Positions 19,561-28,494 are shown, counted from the first letter of the stretch. The stretch: DNA of 64,000 bases from Chitinasiproducens palmae (GCF_900095735.1 NZ_FNLO01000002.1:75626-139625), one strand, 5' to 3'. Numbers and translations: made by a program. Notes: generated by a model not told the origin, from the letters alone.

Positions 19561-19703
19561 GCTCAGTACGGCGCTCAGTACGGCGCTCAGTACGGCGCTC
19601 AGTACGGCGCTCAGTACGGCGCTCGATATGGCGCTCGATATCGCGCCCAATATGGCGCTCGCTGAAGCATTCGCCAAAGCGTTCGCTAAGGCGTACGCAA
19701 GGC
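19561..19703. repeat. 12-bp minisatellite, about twelve units
   Basis: Five perfect tandem copies of GCTCAGTACGGC (19561-19620) are followed by about seven progressively diverged units (GCTCGATATGGC, GCTCGATATCGC, GCCCAATATGGC and so on) to about 19703. As the unit is a multiple of three, frames translate as repeats (RSVR one way, AVLS the other), giving false small ORFs. It sits upstream of fecI, beyond the Fur-like site. Confidence 0.92.
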
Positions 19704-19746
19704 GTCTGCTATGCGAGCGAGCAATCGCGGGAACCTGATCCCGGTG

Positions 19747-20394
19747 TCACCGAGCCGAAAGTAACAGCCGGACGCCGGCGCTGCCAAAGACCAGCGCGAG
19801 TGTGCCATTCATCAGCCGCTGCGCGCGAGCGTACAGCCGCCGTGCCCATCCCATCGAGAAGACCAGTGCGTACCCGCCGAATACGGAGGCGCCGATGGCA
19901 AGACAGCCAGCCATGACCGCGAGCATGCGGCTGGCGGTCCCGTCGGTCCCGTCGGTTGTCGAGCCTAGCGCCGCAACGGAAATCCAGACCAGGACGGCTT
20001 TCGGATTCGTCAGATGCAGCAGGAGACCGCGCGTATAGAGCGCGGTGGTTTGCGGCGTGACCACCGGGGTCGTCGCCGCAGACGTCGGCCGGCGCAGTGC
20101 GCTGCGTGCCGATTTGATCGCGAGCCACAACAGGTAGACGCCGCCGAACAGTTTGACGCCCGCGAGAAAACCCGGATAGGCGGCGAGGGTCGCGGAGAGG
20201 CCGAGGGTTGCCAGCACGGCCCACACAAACGAGCCGGACATCACGCCGGCCGCGAATGCGAGCGCGGCCCGGCGCCCGGCCGTTCCGGCGATCGACATGA
20301 TCGCAAGATTGCTCGGTCCCGGGCTGGCGACGCCGAACAGGTAGGTCGTGTATACGAGCATCAGGCTCGCGCTGACTTGTGCGTGGGGCGTCAT
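19747..20394 (-). CDS. LysE/RhtB-family exporter
   Basis: A 215-residue six-helix membrane protein with the family signature GVASPGPSNLAIM (about 20-32) and the second-half motif NPKAVLVWISVAAL. It is expected to export an amino acid or derivative. Start taken at 20394 (MTPHAQVSASL) because helix 1 follows directly; an in-frame ATG at 20469 would add 25 polar residues. It is convergent with nothing nearby and faces the 12-bp minisatellite. The second LysE-type exporter in the window, not closely similar to the one at 3767. Confidence 0.85.
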   Translation of the reverse strand: MTPHAQVSASLMLVYTTYLFGVASPGPSNLAIMSIAGTAGRRAALAFAAGVMSGSFVWAVLATLGLSATLAAYPGFLAGVKLFGGVYLLWLAIKSARSALRRPTSAATTPVVTPQTTALYTRGLLLHLTNPKAVLVWISVAALGSTTDGTDGTASRMLAVMAGCLAIGASVFGGYALVFSMGWARRLYARAQRLMNGTLALVFGSAGVRLLLSAR

Positions 20395-20905
20395 CGTTGG
20401 CAGAAGTGCTTGTGCTGGCGCATCGCCACCGCGGACGACCCGTTCCGGCGCTGACTGAAAACCGTGCAAGGTGCGGGTCGGCCGGACCGTGAAATGCTTG
20501 GTGCTTGGCCGCCAGCGCGAGGCAGCGGGTCGTGTGTATCTTACCCGTGAAACTCACCTGCGTTTCCGCCGATCCGGATTTTTGATGCAGGCGACCGTCG
20601 GTCAACCTTGGCTTTTTTGTCTCTTCCTTTCGCCGCGTCGCCGCGCAATGTGCGCGGCCGCACGAATCTGCCGCCGCCTTTCGCTTGAACATTTCCGGGG
20701 CTGGGAATACAACGCACACGACGCACACGACACCCACGAGACGGCGCCGTGCGTTGCGATCGCCACGGGAACGGCTTATCTGATCTGGCGGAATCCATGC
20801 GCGACTATGATCGGCTCCGAAGTCAGCAGCACGGCCGTGCTGCGGGAACGCGCGTTGCGGCAGCTTGGTGGCGTTGATGTCAGCCTCATCCATTGAAGAT
20901 TCGCC
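20395..20905. other. Intergenic region between divergent genes
   Basis: Contains the promoters of the LysE-type gene (left) and the DUF892 gene (right). A short CGCACACGA repeat (about 20713-20735) was noted; no gene, known operator or RNA was recognised. Confidence 0.45.
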
Positions 20906-21418
20906 ATGACAGCGGAACGCACTGCGCACTTGCTCGACTGGCTTCGTGATGCGCGCGCGATGGAGCAACCGGCTGAGTCGATGCTGCAGTCCCAAGCCAG
21001 CCGGCTCGAAAACTATCCTGAGTCGAGGGCCCGCATCGAGCAGCACAGCGAAGAGACGCTCGATCAGCAGCAACAGATAGATCGCTGTATCCAACCCCTC
21101 GGCGGCAGCGCGTCGGTGCTGAAGGACGCCGCCGGCAAGATTGCTGCGTTCGGCCAGGCTGTCGGCGGCATGATCATGACCGACGAGATGGTCAAAGGCG
21201 CAATGTTCGGCTACGTGTTCGAGAACATCGAACGGGCAACGTACACGGTGTTGATCGATGCTGCCGATGCAGCGGGCGATCCGGAAACGAAGCGAGCTGG
21301 CGAGGCTATCCGCTTGCAGGAGAAAGCGGTGTCGACGTGGCTGAACGCGCATCTGCCGGAGATGACGCGTACTTCCCTGCTGCGTTCGGAGACGCCAGGC
21401 GAGACCGCTCGGCGCTGA
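20906..21418 (+). CDS. Ferritin-like DUF892 (YciE-type) protein
   Basis: A 170-residue mostly helical protein. The sequence EQPAESMLQSQASRLENYPESRARIEQH and the later helices (MTDEMVKGAMFGYVFENIE, AYVLIDAADAAGD-like) match the DUF892/YciE group of ferritin-like proteins, which are typically induced by osmotic, desiccation or general stress. Glu and His residues spaced along the helices could form a di-iron site. It precedes a small acidic protein by 72 bp on the same strand, and the pair may be a stress unit. The biochemical role of the family is not settled. Confidence 0.78.
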   Translation: MTAERTAHLLDWLRDARAMEQPAESMLQSQASRLENYPESRARIEQHSEETLDQQQQIDRCIQPLGGSASVLKDAAGKIAAFGQAVGGMIMTDEMVKGAMFGYVFENIERATYTVLIDAADAAGDPETKRAGEAIRLQEKAVSTWLNAHLPEMTRTSLLRSETPGETARR

Positions 21419-21490
21419 TGCATCTGCCAGCGCGCTCGCAATGCATCTGGACGAGCGGGGCAGCAATCGATTCACGTTTTGGAGAAGACC

Positions 21491-21874
21491 ATGGCCAGGA
21501 TGCTGATTGCCGTATTGGACTCGCCTGAGGCCGCGCAAGCGGCGCGTAACGAACTCAACACTGCCGGGATCCCCGTGCGGAGCGTCGAATTGCATCCACT
21601 GCAAGAAACCGTCGACGGCGGGCACGCGTCGGAAGTCCAAGGCGCGGAAGCAGTGGTGAACCACGAAGGTCCGTTGGGTCACCTACAAGCGTTTGTTGCC
21701 GACATCGCCAGCCGATTGACCGGCGACGGCGCTGATGACGATGCAGAGGGTGGCGTCGCGGGACCGGACGCGGTGGCATTGATCGTGACCGTGGACGACG
21801 ATCCCGCGCACGCCGCGGCGGCACGAGCCCATCTGCAGCAGCGTGCGGTCCGGGTCGACGAACGCGAGGCTTGA
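21491..21874 (+). CDS. Small conserved-looking protein of unknown function, possible stress protein
   Basis: A 127-residue protein beginning MARMLIAVLDSPEAAQAARN, preceded by a good GGAGAA ribosome site 6-8 bases upstream of 21491. It has a predicted beta-alpha-beta start (LIAVLDSPEAAQAARNELNTAG) and a matching C-terminal half (DAVALIVTVDDDPAHAAAARAHLQQ), i.e. two ferredoxin-like halves, as in small proteins often found next to ferritin-like stress genes. The middle is acidic (DGADDDAEGG). No family is assigned with confidence. Its position after the DUF892 gene suggests co-expression. Confidence 0.7.
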   Translation: MARMLIAVLDSPEAAQAARNELNTAGIPVRSVELHPLQETVDGGHASEVQGAEAVVNHEGPLGHLQAFVADIASRLTGDGADDDAEGGVAGPDAVALIVTVDDDPAHAAAARAHLQQRAVRVDEREA

Positions 21875-22300
21875 CGCTTCCCAGCGTTGTGGCAGCGCGA
21901 GCGTTGACGCGGGCGCATGCTACGCCGGCCCAGGCCGGCAGGCGGCGTGAGCGGTCTATGCGGGCCGAAGGCGCGGACGGAAGGCGTGGTCGGATCGTGC
22001 GGGTCAACCATCGACAATTGCGAGTGTGCGCTTGCGCACAGAGCGCGTTTCCGCGCGCATGGCTTCATGCAGGTTGCGCGGCACACAGCCCGGGCTCGCT
22101 GCCGCGGTGCGTGACCGCTGGCGAGGAGCCGCACGATCGCGACCGGATTGCCACACAAACTGCTGCAGAAAGCTGCCGCGCATAAAAACTGCCTCACGGC
22201 ACTGCCTCACGAAGCTGCCTCGTTACGCCGCGACGAAAGGCGGTCGGCGCAGCGGTAGGACGCACGGTCGGACCACGCAGGTGACATTTTACGGACGCGG
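21875..22300. other. Intergenic region, nothing recognised
   Basis: No gene with support. Near 22188-22220 three imperfect copies of ACTGCCTCACG occur. A weak ACGGACGCGG precedes the next start. Confidence 0.45.
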
Positions 22301-22612
22301 ATGAAGGCAACCCTTTCTTTCCAGTACTTGGAACCGACCGGTCATGCGCCGACCGCCGGTGGTGAAGTGACTGACGTCCCAATCGCGCTGCCGCCGGGCG
22401 CTGCAGTGCCTCGCATCGGCGAAATCGTCCGGCTCATGCCGTCGGGCCCCGACAACGCGCTGCGCGTGCGGGCCTATGTGGTGTTGTCGGTTGCCACCAG
22501 CATCTTTCGCCGTCTCGACGATCATGGCGAGGTGTCGGTCTGGCACACTACCGTTACGCTCGGTCCCGACAGCGGGGCCGCCGATCGCCGCTATCTCGTT
22601 GTCCACGAGTGA
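22301..22612 (+). CDS. Hypothetical protein, small beta-rich
   Basis: A 103-residue protein not recognised. Its pattern is beta-strand rich: MKATLSFQYLEP, then DVPIALPPGAAVPRIGEIVRLMP, YVVLSVATSIFRRL and SVWHTTVTLGP, ending RRYLVVHE. Amino-acid usage is balanced with no repeats, unlike the spurious frames around, so I consider it a real gene. It stands alone between intergenic stretches of about 430 and 370 bp. Function not inferable. Confidence 0.6.
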   Translation: MKATLSFQYLEPTGHAPTAGGEVTDVPIALPPGAAVPRIGEIVRLMPSGPDNALRVRAYVVLSVATSIFRRLDDHGEVSVWHTTVTLGPDSGAADRRYLVVHE

Positions 22613-22979
22613 CGCCCGTTGCAGCGACACGCCGTCGTGCGGTTGCCGGCCTTGCATGTCGAGTCGCCATGCCGGCGCGTGTCAGGACGGTGCTACGCTG
22701 ATCGCTGGACATGCCAGGCGTGCCGCGGCGAACGGGCGAGCAACGCGCAGTGCACTTGCCGGCATGCGCAGGCTGAAACTGCCCGTCAGCGACACTCGCT
22801 CAGGCACACCGGTGCTGCGACAGACTTGGGTGGTCTCGACCGCTCGATCGCCAAGCTGTCACGTTGCCGGCCGCGAGCATCGCCTCTATCACTTCACCGC
22901 AGCAGCGCGTAGCAGGGATGCAGCGCTACCTTGTTGTGACCACCGCATGGCGTCAACGGTCTGCCGTTGATGAAGTGGT
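22613..22979. other. Intergenic region between convergent genes
   Basis: Nothing recognised in these 367 bases; open frames here lack family features and have skewed composition. No clear terminator hairpin with a T-run was seen. Confidence 0.4.
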
Positions 22980-23897
22980 TCAAGCGTTGGCGCCTTGCGC
23001 CATGGCGATGGTGGCGGCTGGCTGCCGAGCCAGTTCGATGAACGCCCGCACATAGTCGATGGCGGTGTCGGCCTCGCGTGCCCCGAGGTAGATCTGCTTG
23101 GCGATGCCGCTTACGCCCAACCGCACAGGCACCACCTCCATCTTGGCCGCGTACTCCTCCACGAGCCAGCGCGGTAGCGCAGCCACGCCACGGCCGCTGG
23201 CGACCATTTGCAGCATGATGTCGGTGGTTTCGATCGTCTTGTGACGCCGGGGCGTGACACCAGCGGGCAGCAAGAACTGGTTGTAGATATCCAAGCGCTC
23301 GATGTCGACGGGATAACTGATCAATGTTTCCTGGGTCAACTGTCGGGGCTGCACATACGACGCCGACGCCAGAGCATGGCCCTTGGCCACCACGAGCACC
23401 TGCTCGTAGTCGAACACGGGTTCGAACGCCAGCCCAGGCTTGTACAGCGGATCGGGCGTTACCAGGAGATCAATCTCGTAGCCGAAGAGCGCGCCGATGC
23501 CACCGAATTGGAATTTCTGCTTGACGTCCACATCGACGTCGGGCCATGCGGCCAGATACGGCGACACCACTTTCAGCAGCCACTGATAGCAAGGGTGGCA
23601 TTCCATGCCGATGCGCAATGCGCCGCGCTCGCCCTGCGCGAACTGGCCGAGGCGCTCTTCTGCCAAGTCGAGCTGCGGCAGCACCCGGTTTGCCACTGCA
23701 AGCAAGTATTGACCGGCCTGCGTCAGCCGCAGGCTGCGGCCTTCGCGCAACCAGATATCGGTGCCCAACTGCTGCTCCAGCTTCTTCATGCTGTGGCTCA
23801 GGGCCGACTGAGTGAGATTCAGCACACTAGCGGCGGCGGTCAACGATCCTTGTTTATCGACCTGGCGAACGATGCTGAGGTGGAGCCGCTCAAGCAT
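22980..23897 (-). CDS. LysR-family regulator, MetR-like
   Basis: A 305-residue LysR regulator. The helix-turn-helix (GSLTAAASVLNLTQSALSHSMKKLEQQLG) starts near residue 17, and the protein begins MLERLHLSIVRQVDKQGS, very like MetR (homocysteine-responsive activator of methionine genes). Start at 23897 (ATG) matches MetR; an in-frame GTG at 23912 would add five residues. It is divergent from mesX-mesD, a folate-independent methionine synthase pair, so it is the likely methionine-linked activator, although 858 bp separate the two start codons. Confidence 0.85.
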   Translation of the reverse strand: MLERLHLSIVRQVDKQGSLTAAASVLNLTQSALSHSMKKLEQQLGTDIWLREGRSLRLTQAGQYLLAVANRVLPQLDLAEERLGQFAQGERGALRIGMECHPCYQWLLKVVSPYLAAWPDVDVDVKQKFQFGGIGALFGYEIDLLVTPDPLYKPGLAFEPVFDYEQVLVVAKGHALASASYVQPRQLTQETLISYPVDIERLDIYNQFLLPAGVTPRRHKTIETTDIMLQMVASGRGVAALPRWLVEEYAAKMEVVPVRLGVSGIAKQIYLGAREADTAIDYVRAFIELARQPAATIAMAQGANA

Positions 23898-24755
23898 TTG
23901 TATGATCCCCACTCATGGATAGATGAGATAAATCCATTTTACTTCATTGATGCAGGTCGATAGCATCCGTCTCAGGTGCTTAATTTATGTTGTCTGCGAC
24001 AGCGGCTGGCCGCGCTCGGACCGCGTAGACGGCGTTTTAGACGCGGCCGCGCGGCCTCGTCCTCATTAACAGCCGACAGTGATCGAGCCAACGCCGGCTG
24101 GGCTTCGACGGGGTCGACTACGGGGTCGACTACGGGGTCGATCAGGCAGTGCACGGAGATGTCCGAGCGATTGCCTTAGGCCCGGCGAACAATATGAACA
24201 GCACGAGCTGCGCTAGGAGCATGAATGGCATGAACAACGCACCGGCGCCAAGCGGAGGCGGAGGTGGTAGCGGTAGGGGGGCAGTTGCTTGAGCCTGTCT
24301 ATGAGGCGGTCGAGCGCGACTCGGCGACAGCGCGTGAACCACGAACCGCGACTGCCGCGAGCGCAAGCAACCGGGCGGAAGTGAAGCCGAACGCCGCCGC
24401 TGCCCGATGAACCGTAGCGAAGACAATGAGGCGCTCGATCGGTCGTTCGGCGGTTCACTGTAGCGCCCAGCGTTCCGCCTTCGTCGCGGCCCGGGCAGCG
24501 CGCCGACTCGACGTGACTGCCGAGGCGGTGCAGCGCGGCTCCCGCTTGATGAAGCCGGATCGGCTCCCGCGGTGGCCCTGCGGCGGGGGGCGGCGCGCCC
24601 ATGCGCCCATTCGCCCGGCACCGTGGCGCTGGAACCGGCAGCGGCAGCGGCAACGCGATGCACCCCGCCCACTTCGGCACACGAATTGGCCGTGGCCTGC
24701 AACAGCATCCGCTTCTCTCAATAATTTTCTCAATAACTTAGGTCGCTGGATCGCG
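23898..24755. other. Long intergenic region between metR-like gene and mesX
   Basis: An unusually long spacer of 858 bp. No gene of recognisable family was found on either strand. It holds a 3 x 12-bp repeat (24111-24146). A minus-strand frame at about 24142-24240 includes a hydrophobic stretch MPFMLLAQLVLFILFAG, but no ribosome site and a Pro-rich leader, so it is not annotated as a gene. The region may carry the MetR-type binding sites; I could not identify them confidently. Confidence 0.5.
24111..24146. repeat. 12-bp tandem repeat, three copies
   Basis: GGGGTCGACTAC is repeated exactly at 24111-24122 and 24123-24134, and a third copy GGGGTCGATCAG follows. Short intergenic minisatellite. 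Confidence 0.8.
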
Positions 24756-25739
24756 ATGAACGAAGAACTCACCTTCAATCTCAAGAGCATCTGTTTCGAC
24801 GAACACTACCAACCGTCGGACAGTACCCGGATCACCACCAACTTCGCCAACCTGGCCCGTGGCGAGAGCCGGCAACAGAACCTGCGGAACACGCTCAGGA
24901 TGATCGACAACCGTTTCAATGAGCTGGCGCACTGGGACAATCCGACCGGAAATCGGTACTCGATCGAACTGAACATCATCTCCGTGGAGATGCGTTTCGA
25001 CGCGACGTGCAGCGGCGCTGTGTTTCCGCTGATCGAAATACTGGAAACCTGCATCCTCGACAAGAAAGAGGGTAAGCGCATCGACGGTATCGCGGGAAAC
25101 AACTTCTCGTCCTACGTGCGCGACTACGACTTCAGCGTGTTGCTTCCCGATTACAACGTCGACCGAGTCCAATTCGGCACGCCGGCCGATTTTGGCGATT
25201 TGCACGGCAAGCTGTTCAAGCAATTCGCCAATTCGAGCACTTACAAAGACCGTTTCAGCAAGGCCCCGGTGATCTGTATCAGCGCATCGACCAGCAAGAC
25301 CTATCGGCAGACGGGTAACCGACACCCTGTACTGGGGATCGAATACCAGCAAGACGAATCGTCTTCCACCGATCAATACTTCGCCAAGATGGGGATGCAG
25401 GTTCGCTTCTTCATGCCTCGGAACAGCGTTGCGCCCCTGGCCTTCTACTTTCACGGCGACTTGCTGAACGATTACACGAACCTCGAGCTGATCGGCACCA
25501 TTGCCACGATGGAGACCTTTCAGAAAATCTATCGTCCCGAGATCTACAACGCCAACTCCGCCGCGGGAAGCGTTTATCGCCCCAGCCTGCAGAACCGGGA
25601 TTACTCGTTGACGCAGATCGTTTATGACCGGGAAGAACGCAGCCAGTTGGCGGTCAAACAAGGGAAGTTTGCCGAGGCGCACTTCATTCGGCCGTACAAG
25701 ACCGTCCTTGAGCAATGGGCGGCAAATTACGCACTCTGA
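24756..25739 (+). CDS. mesX: MesX, DUF1852 partner of folate-independent methionine synthase
   Basis: A 327-residue protein beginning MNEELTFNLKSICFDEHYQ. I recognise it as the DUF1852 family, named MesX, which is encoded with and needed by the core methionine synthase MesD. Start at 24756 gives the family length; a longer in-frame stretch to 24426 is Arg-rich and spurious. Composition is less GC-skewed than its neighbours and it contains many Asn, Phe and Tyr residues. It lies 113 bp upstream of mesD on the same strand. Reported work shows MesD needs MesX and oxygen and does not use methyl-folate; the methyl donor is not known to me. Confidence 0.87.
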   Translation: MNEELTFNLKSICFDEHYQPSDSTRITTNFANLARGESRQQNLRNTLRMIDNRFNELAHWDNPTGNRYSIELNIISVEMRFDATCSGAVFPLIEILETCILDKKEGKRIDGIAGNNFSSYVRDYDFSVLLPDYNVDRVQFGTPADFGDLHGKLFKQFANSSTYKDRFSKAPVICISASTSKTYRQTGNRHPVLGIEYQQDESSSTDQYFAKMGMQVRFFMPRNSVAPLAFYFHGDLLNDYTNLELIGTIATMETFQKIYRPEIYNANSAAGSVYRPSLQNRDYSLTQIVYDREERSQLAVKQGKFAEAHFIRPYKTVLEQWAANYAL

Positions 25740-25852
25740 CCACACGCATCGTCGCTGCCGTCCGGTGGTGCGGAACACGGCTGACCCCGTCCGCTCGTGC
25801 ACAGCAACGCCGGGTTGCAGCCCTCAATCCCGTTTTTGTTTGAAAGGAACCC

Positions 25853-26881
25853 ATGATGTTCGAAACGTCCGTCGCCGGCAGCCTGCCGAAGCCTGCCTGG
25901 CTGGCTGAAACCAACAAGCTCTGGCCGCAGTGGCGAGCCGAGGGAGAGGCGCTTCGCCAAGCCAAGGCCGACGCCACCTTGCTGTGGATCAAAGCGCAGG
26001 AAGACGCCGGCCTCGATATCGTGTGCGACGGGGAGCAGTCGCGTCAGCATTTCGTGCATGGTTTTCTCGAACAGGTCGATGGTATCGACTTCGAACACAA
26101 GGTAAAAATGGGCATTCGCGACAACCGCTATGACGCGATGGTGCCGCAGGTGGTGTCGGCCCTACGTTTGAAGGGGCGCGTGCATGCGTTCGAGGCGCAA
26201 CTGGCGCGCGCGCACACCAGGAAAAAACTGAAGTTCACGTTGCCGGGTCCGATGACCATCGTCGATACCGTCGCGGACCGCTTCTATGGCGACAGGGTCA
26301 AGATGGCGTTCGCCTTTGCCGAGTTGCTCAATCAGGAAGCGCTGGCGCTGCAGGCCGACGGCGTCGACATCATCCAATTCGACGAGCCAGCCTTCAACGT
26401 CTACATGAAGGAGGCCGCCGACTGGGGCGTGCGGGCGCTCGAACGCGCGGCACAGGGGCTGACCTGTACGACGGCCGTGCACATCTGTTACGGCTATGGC
26501 ATCAAGGCCAACACCGACTGGAAGCAGACCCTCGGCGACGAATGGCGTCAGTACGAGACGGTATTTCCAGCGCTTGCCCGTAGCTGCATTGACCAGGTCA
26601 GCCTGGAATGCATCCATTCCCACGTGCCGCCTCACCTGATGGCGTTGCTGGCCGGCAAGGACGTGCTGGTCGGCGTGATCGATGTGGCCAGCGATGTGGT
26701 CGAGACACCCGAGGAAGTGGCCGACACGATCGGCCGCGCGCTGGCGTTCGTGCCGAAGGAGCGGTTGTTCCCGTGCACGAATTGCGGTTTGGCGCCGATG
26801 GGGCGGGACGTCGCGTGGCGCAAGTTGCAAGCGCTGGCTGCCGGTACGCAACTCGCGAAGGAGCGCCTCACCACGCCATGA
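25853..26881 (+). CDS. mesD: MesD, folate-independent core methionine synthase
   Basis: A 342-residue protein equal to the catalytic C-terminal half of cobalamin-independent methionine synthase MetE. Predicted zinc ligands are His210 and Cys212 (TAVHICYGYG), Glu252 (SLECIHSH) and Cys311 (CTNCGLAPM). It lacks MetE's N-terminal domain and folate-binding features, and its DUF1852 neighbour places it in the MesD family, which makes methionine from homocysteine with a non-folate methyl donor. AAAGGA precedes the tandem ATG codons at 25853 and 25856. A perfect 17-bp hairpin sits 120 bp after its stop. Confidence 0.88.
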   Translation: MMFETSVAGSLPKPAWLAETNKLWPQWRAEGEALRQAKADATLLWIKAQEDAGLDIVCDGEQSRQHFVHGFLEQVDGIDFEHKVKMGIRDNRYDAMVPQVVSALRLKGRVHAFEAQLARAHTRKKLKFTLPGPMTIVDTVADRFYGDRVKMAFAFAELLNQEALALQADGVDIIQFDEPAFNVYMKEAADWGVRALERAAQGLTCTTAVHICYGYGIKANTDWKQTLGDEWRQYETVFPALARSCIDQVSLECIHSHVPPHLMALLAGKDVLVGVIDVASDVVETPEEVADTIGRALAFVPKERLFPCTNCGLAPMGRDVAWRKLQALAAGTQLAKERLTTP

Positions 26882-27002
26882 CGTCGTTCCGGTGGTCGCG
26901 CCCGATCTGCCTGTCCACCGAGAAGTAGGCGGACGACGCGACGCGAGCAACATACGGCCAACCGCGTTGCTGCAATGGCTGGACCGACGCGCGCGCCTGT
27001 CC

Positions 27003-27055
27003 CGCGCGACGCGTGTCGATGCGCGCCTGTCCCGCGCGTCGACACGCGTCGCGCG
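27003..27055. repeat. Perfect 17-bp inverted repeat between convergent genes
   Basis: CGCGCGACGCGTGTCGA (27003-27019) is exactly inverted at 27039-27055, spacer 19 bases. The spacer includes a direct copy of the flanking GCGCCTGTCCCGCGCG. No T-run follows. It lies between mesD and the convergent MFS gene. Confidence 0.88.
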
Positions 27056-27070
27056 TCACTGCACGCGGGC

Positions 27071-27122
27071 ACCACACCGCACCACACCACACCACACCGC
27101 AGCGCAGCGCAGCGCAGCGCAG
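27071..27122. repeat. Simple-sequence tract of ACCAC and GCAGC units
   Basis: Runs of ACCAC(ACCGC) units (27071-27097) pass into about five GCAGC units (27098-27122), directly before the stop of the MFS gene. Slippage-prone microsatellite. Confidence 0.85.
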
Positions 27123-27144
27123 TCTGCCGGTTTCGCGCCGACGG

Positions 27145-28494
27145 CTACGCGTTGCGGCTCGGCGGCCGGCCGACCGCGCGGGCAGCCCATGCCAACAGCA
27201 CGCAAGAGCATAGATTGAAGACGAAGAAGCCGCTCGGCCCGATCAGCGTCATCGCCAGCGACGCGAGGGCCGGGCCGGTCATGCCGCCGAACGAGAACAG
27301 CACTAGCAGCGTGATCGACATGGAGAGCCGGTAACGCGCCTGCGTGCAGTCCTGCACGTGCGAGATGACGACGCCGTACAGCGTGAAGGTGACCGCGACG
27401 TAGGCCAGCATCGCGCACCAGATGACGCTGCGGGTGGACGACACCAGCAGCGCCGCGCTCATCGCGGCGGACAGCAAAGCCACGCCGCTCAGCAGGCGTC
27501 GGCGGTCGATCCTGTCGGACAGGCGACCCATCGGCCACTGCGGCAGCAATGCGACGATCAACGCCACGCCCATGAACACCGACAGGTCGGCGGTGGAGAA
27601 ACCGTTTCCCACCAGGTAGACCGGTGCCAGCGAATAGAAGGAGCTGTACAGGAAACCGGTGAGTATGCCCCCGGGTATCGCCAGCGGGCTGTCTCTGAGC
27701 ATCTCCCCGAGACTGGTTTTCCAGTTGACCGCCGGCATTGACGGCGGCGGCGCGGCCTCGCGCTTCTCACCGCCGCTGAGCAGGGTGGCGGGGATCACTG
27801 CGCTTGCGAACAGCGCTGCCGCAACGGTGAACTGCTGCACGCTGAAGCCGTTCTGCAGCTTGATCAGAAACTGTCCGCTGCCGAGCGACAGATAATTGAT
27901 GGTCGAGTAGATGCCGAACAGCTGTCCGCGCTTCTCGTTTCCGGCGTAGCTGTTGAGCCAGCTTTCGCAGGAGCCGTACAGCCCCATGAAGACGAAGCCC
28001 GAAATCGCGCGTACCAATGCGAACGCCGTCGGTGAATGGCTTTGCCCGAAGGCCAACGCCAGAATCGCGGCGGCCGCGGCATAGGCGACAAAAGTGCGAT
28101 GTTGGCCGATGCGGTGGATCAACACACGGTTGACGAGCGCACCAGCGATGAAGCCGGCGTAGTAGCACGACTGGATCAATCCGATCAGCAACGTCGAATG
28201 TCCGGTGTCCAACACCCATAACGGGACGATTGTCTGGAACAGGCCATTGCCGGCGACCATCAGCGCGAAACTCACGATCAGGCCGGCGAGCGCGGCGCGC
28301 GCAAGTGGCGACGCGCTTGCCGACGGTGTCAGCGTGTCGGTGCGCCGGGTGCCGGTGAACGACGCGCTCGCCAGCGGGCCAACGGGCGCCCCGGCCGCCG
28401 CGGACGCACCGTCTAGCTGCGCCGATGCATCGGCATCGGCATCCGATTGTTGTGGTTCGAGGCGGGACTGGCGCGGGTCGTCACGCTCGGGCAT
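27145..28494 (-). CDS. MFS transporter, YcaD-like
   Basis: A 449-residue major-facilitator protein. About 65 N-terminal residues are polar (SADADASAQ-rich), then 12 helices follow with VSFALMVAGNGLFQTIVPLW, the loop RVLIHRIGQHRT and GQLFGIYSTINYLSLGSGQ motifs typical of the YcaD/UMF-type putative efflux carriers. The substrate is unknown. It converges with mesD and is preceded by a long gap, so it is likely a single-gene unit. The first 60 residues could be overcalled, since the core begins around residue 66, but the ATG at 28494 is the only early one retained. Confidence 0.83.
   Translation of the reverse strand: MPERDDPRQSRLEPQQSDADADASAQLDGASAAAGAPVGPLASASFTGTRRTDTLTPSASASPLARAALAGLIVSFALMVAGNGLFQTIVPLWVLDTGHSTLLIGLIQSCYYAGFIAGALVNRVLIHRIGQHRTFVAYAAAAAILALAFGQSHSPTAFALVRAISGFVFMGLYGSCESWLNSYAGNEKRGQLFGIYSTINYLSLGSGQFLIKLQNGFSVQQFTVAAALFASAVIPATLLSGGEKREAAPPPSMPAVNWKTSLGEMLRDSPLAIPGGILTGFLYSSFYSLAPVYLVGNGFSTADLSVFMGVALIVALLPQWPMGRLSDRIDRRRLLSGVALLSAAMSAALLVSSTRSVIWCAMLAYVAVTFTLYGVVISHVQDCTQARYRLSMSITLLVLFSFGGMTGPALASLAMTLIGPSGFFVFNLCSCVLLAWAARAVGRPPSRNA

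Noticed and set aside
19459-19916. Repeat proteins RSVR or AVLS encoded on either strand near fecI
   Set aside because: Both translate the 12-bp DNA repeat; no ribosome site and no non-repeat domain.
22613-22979. Short open frames in the gap before the MetR-like gene
   Set aside because: No ribosome sites, skewed composition and no recognisable domains.
25853-26881. Truncated metE pseudogene
   Set aside because: The frame is intact with all zinc ligands, and the DUF1852 partner identifies the complete MesD form.
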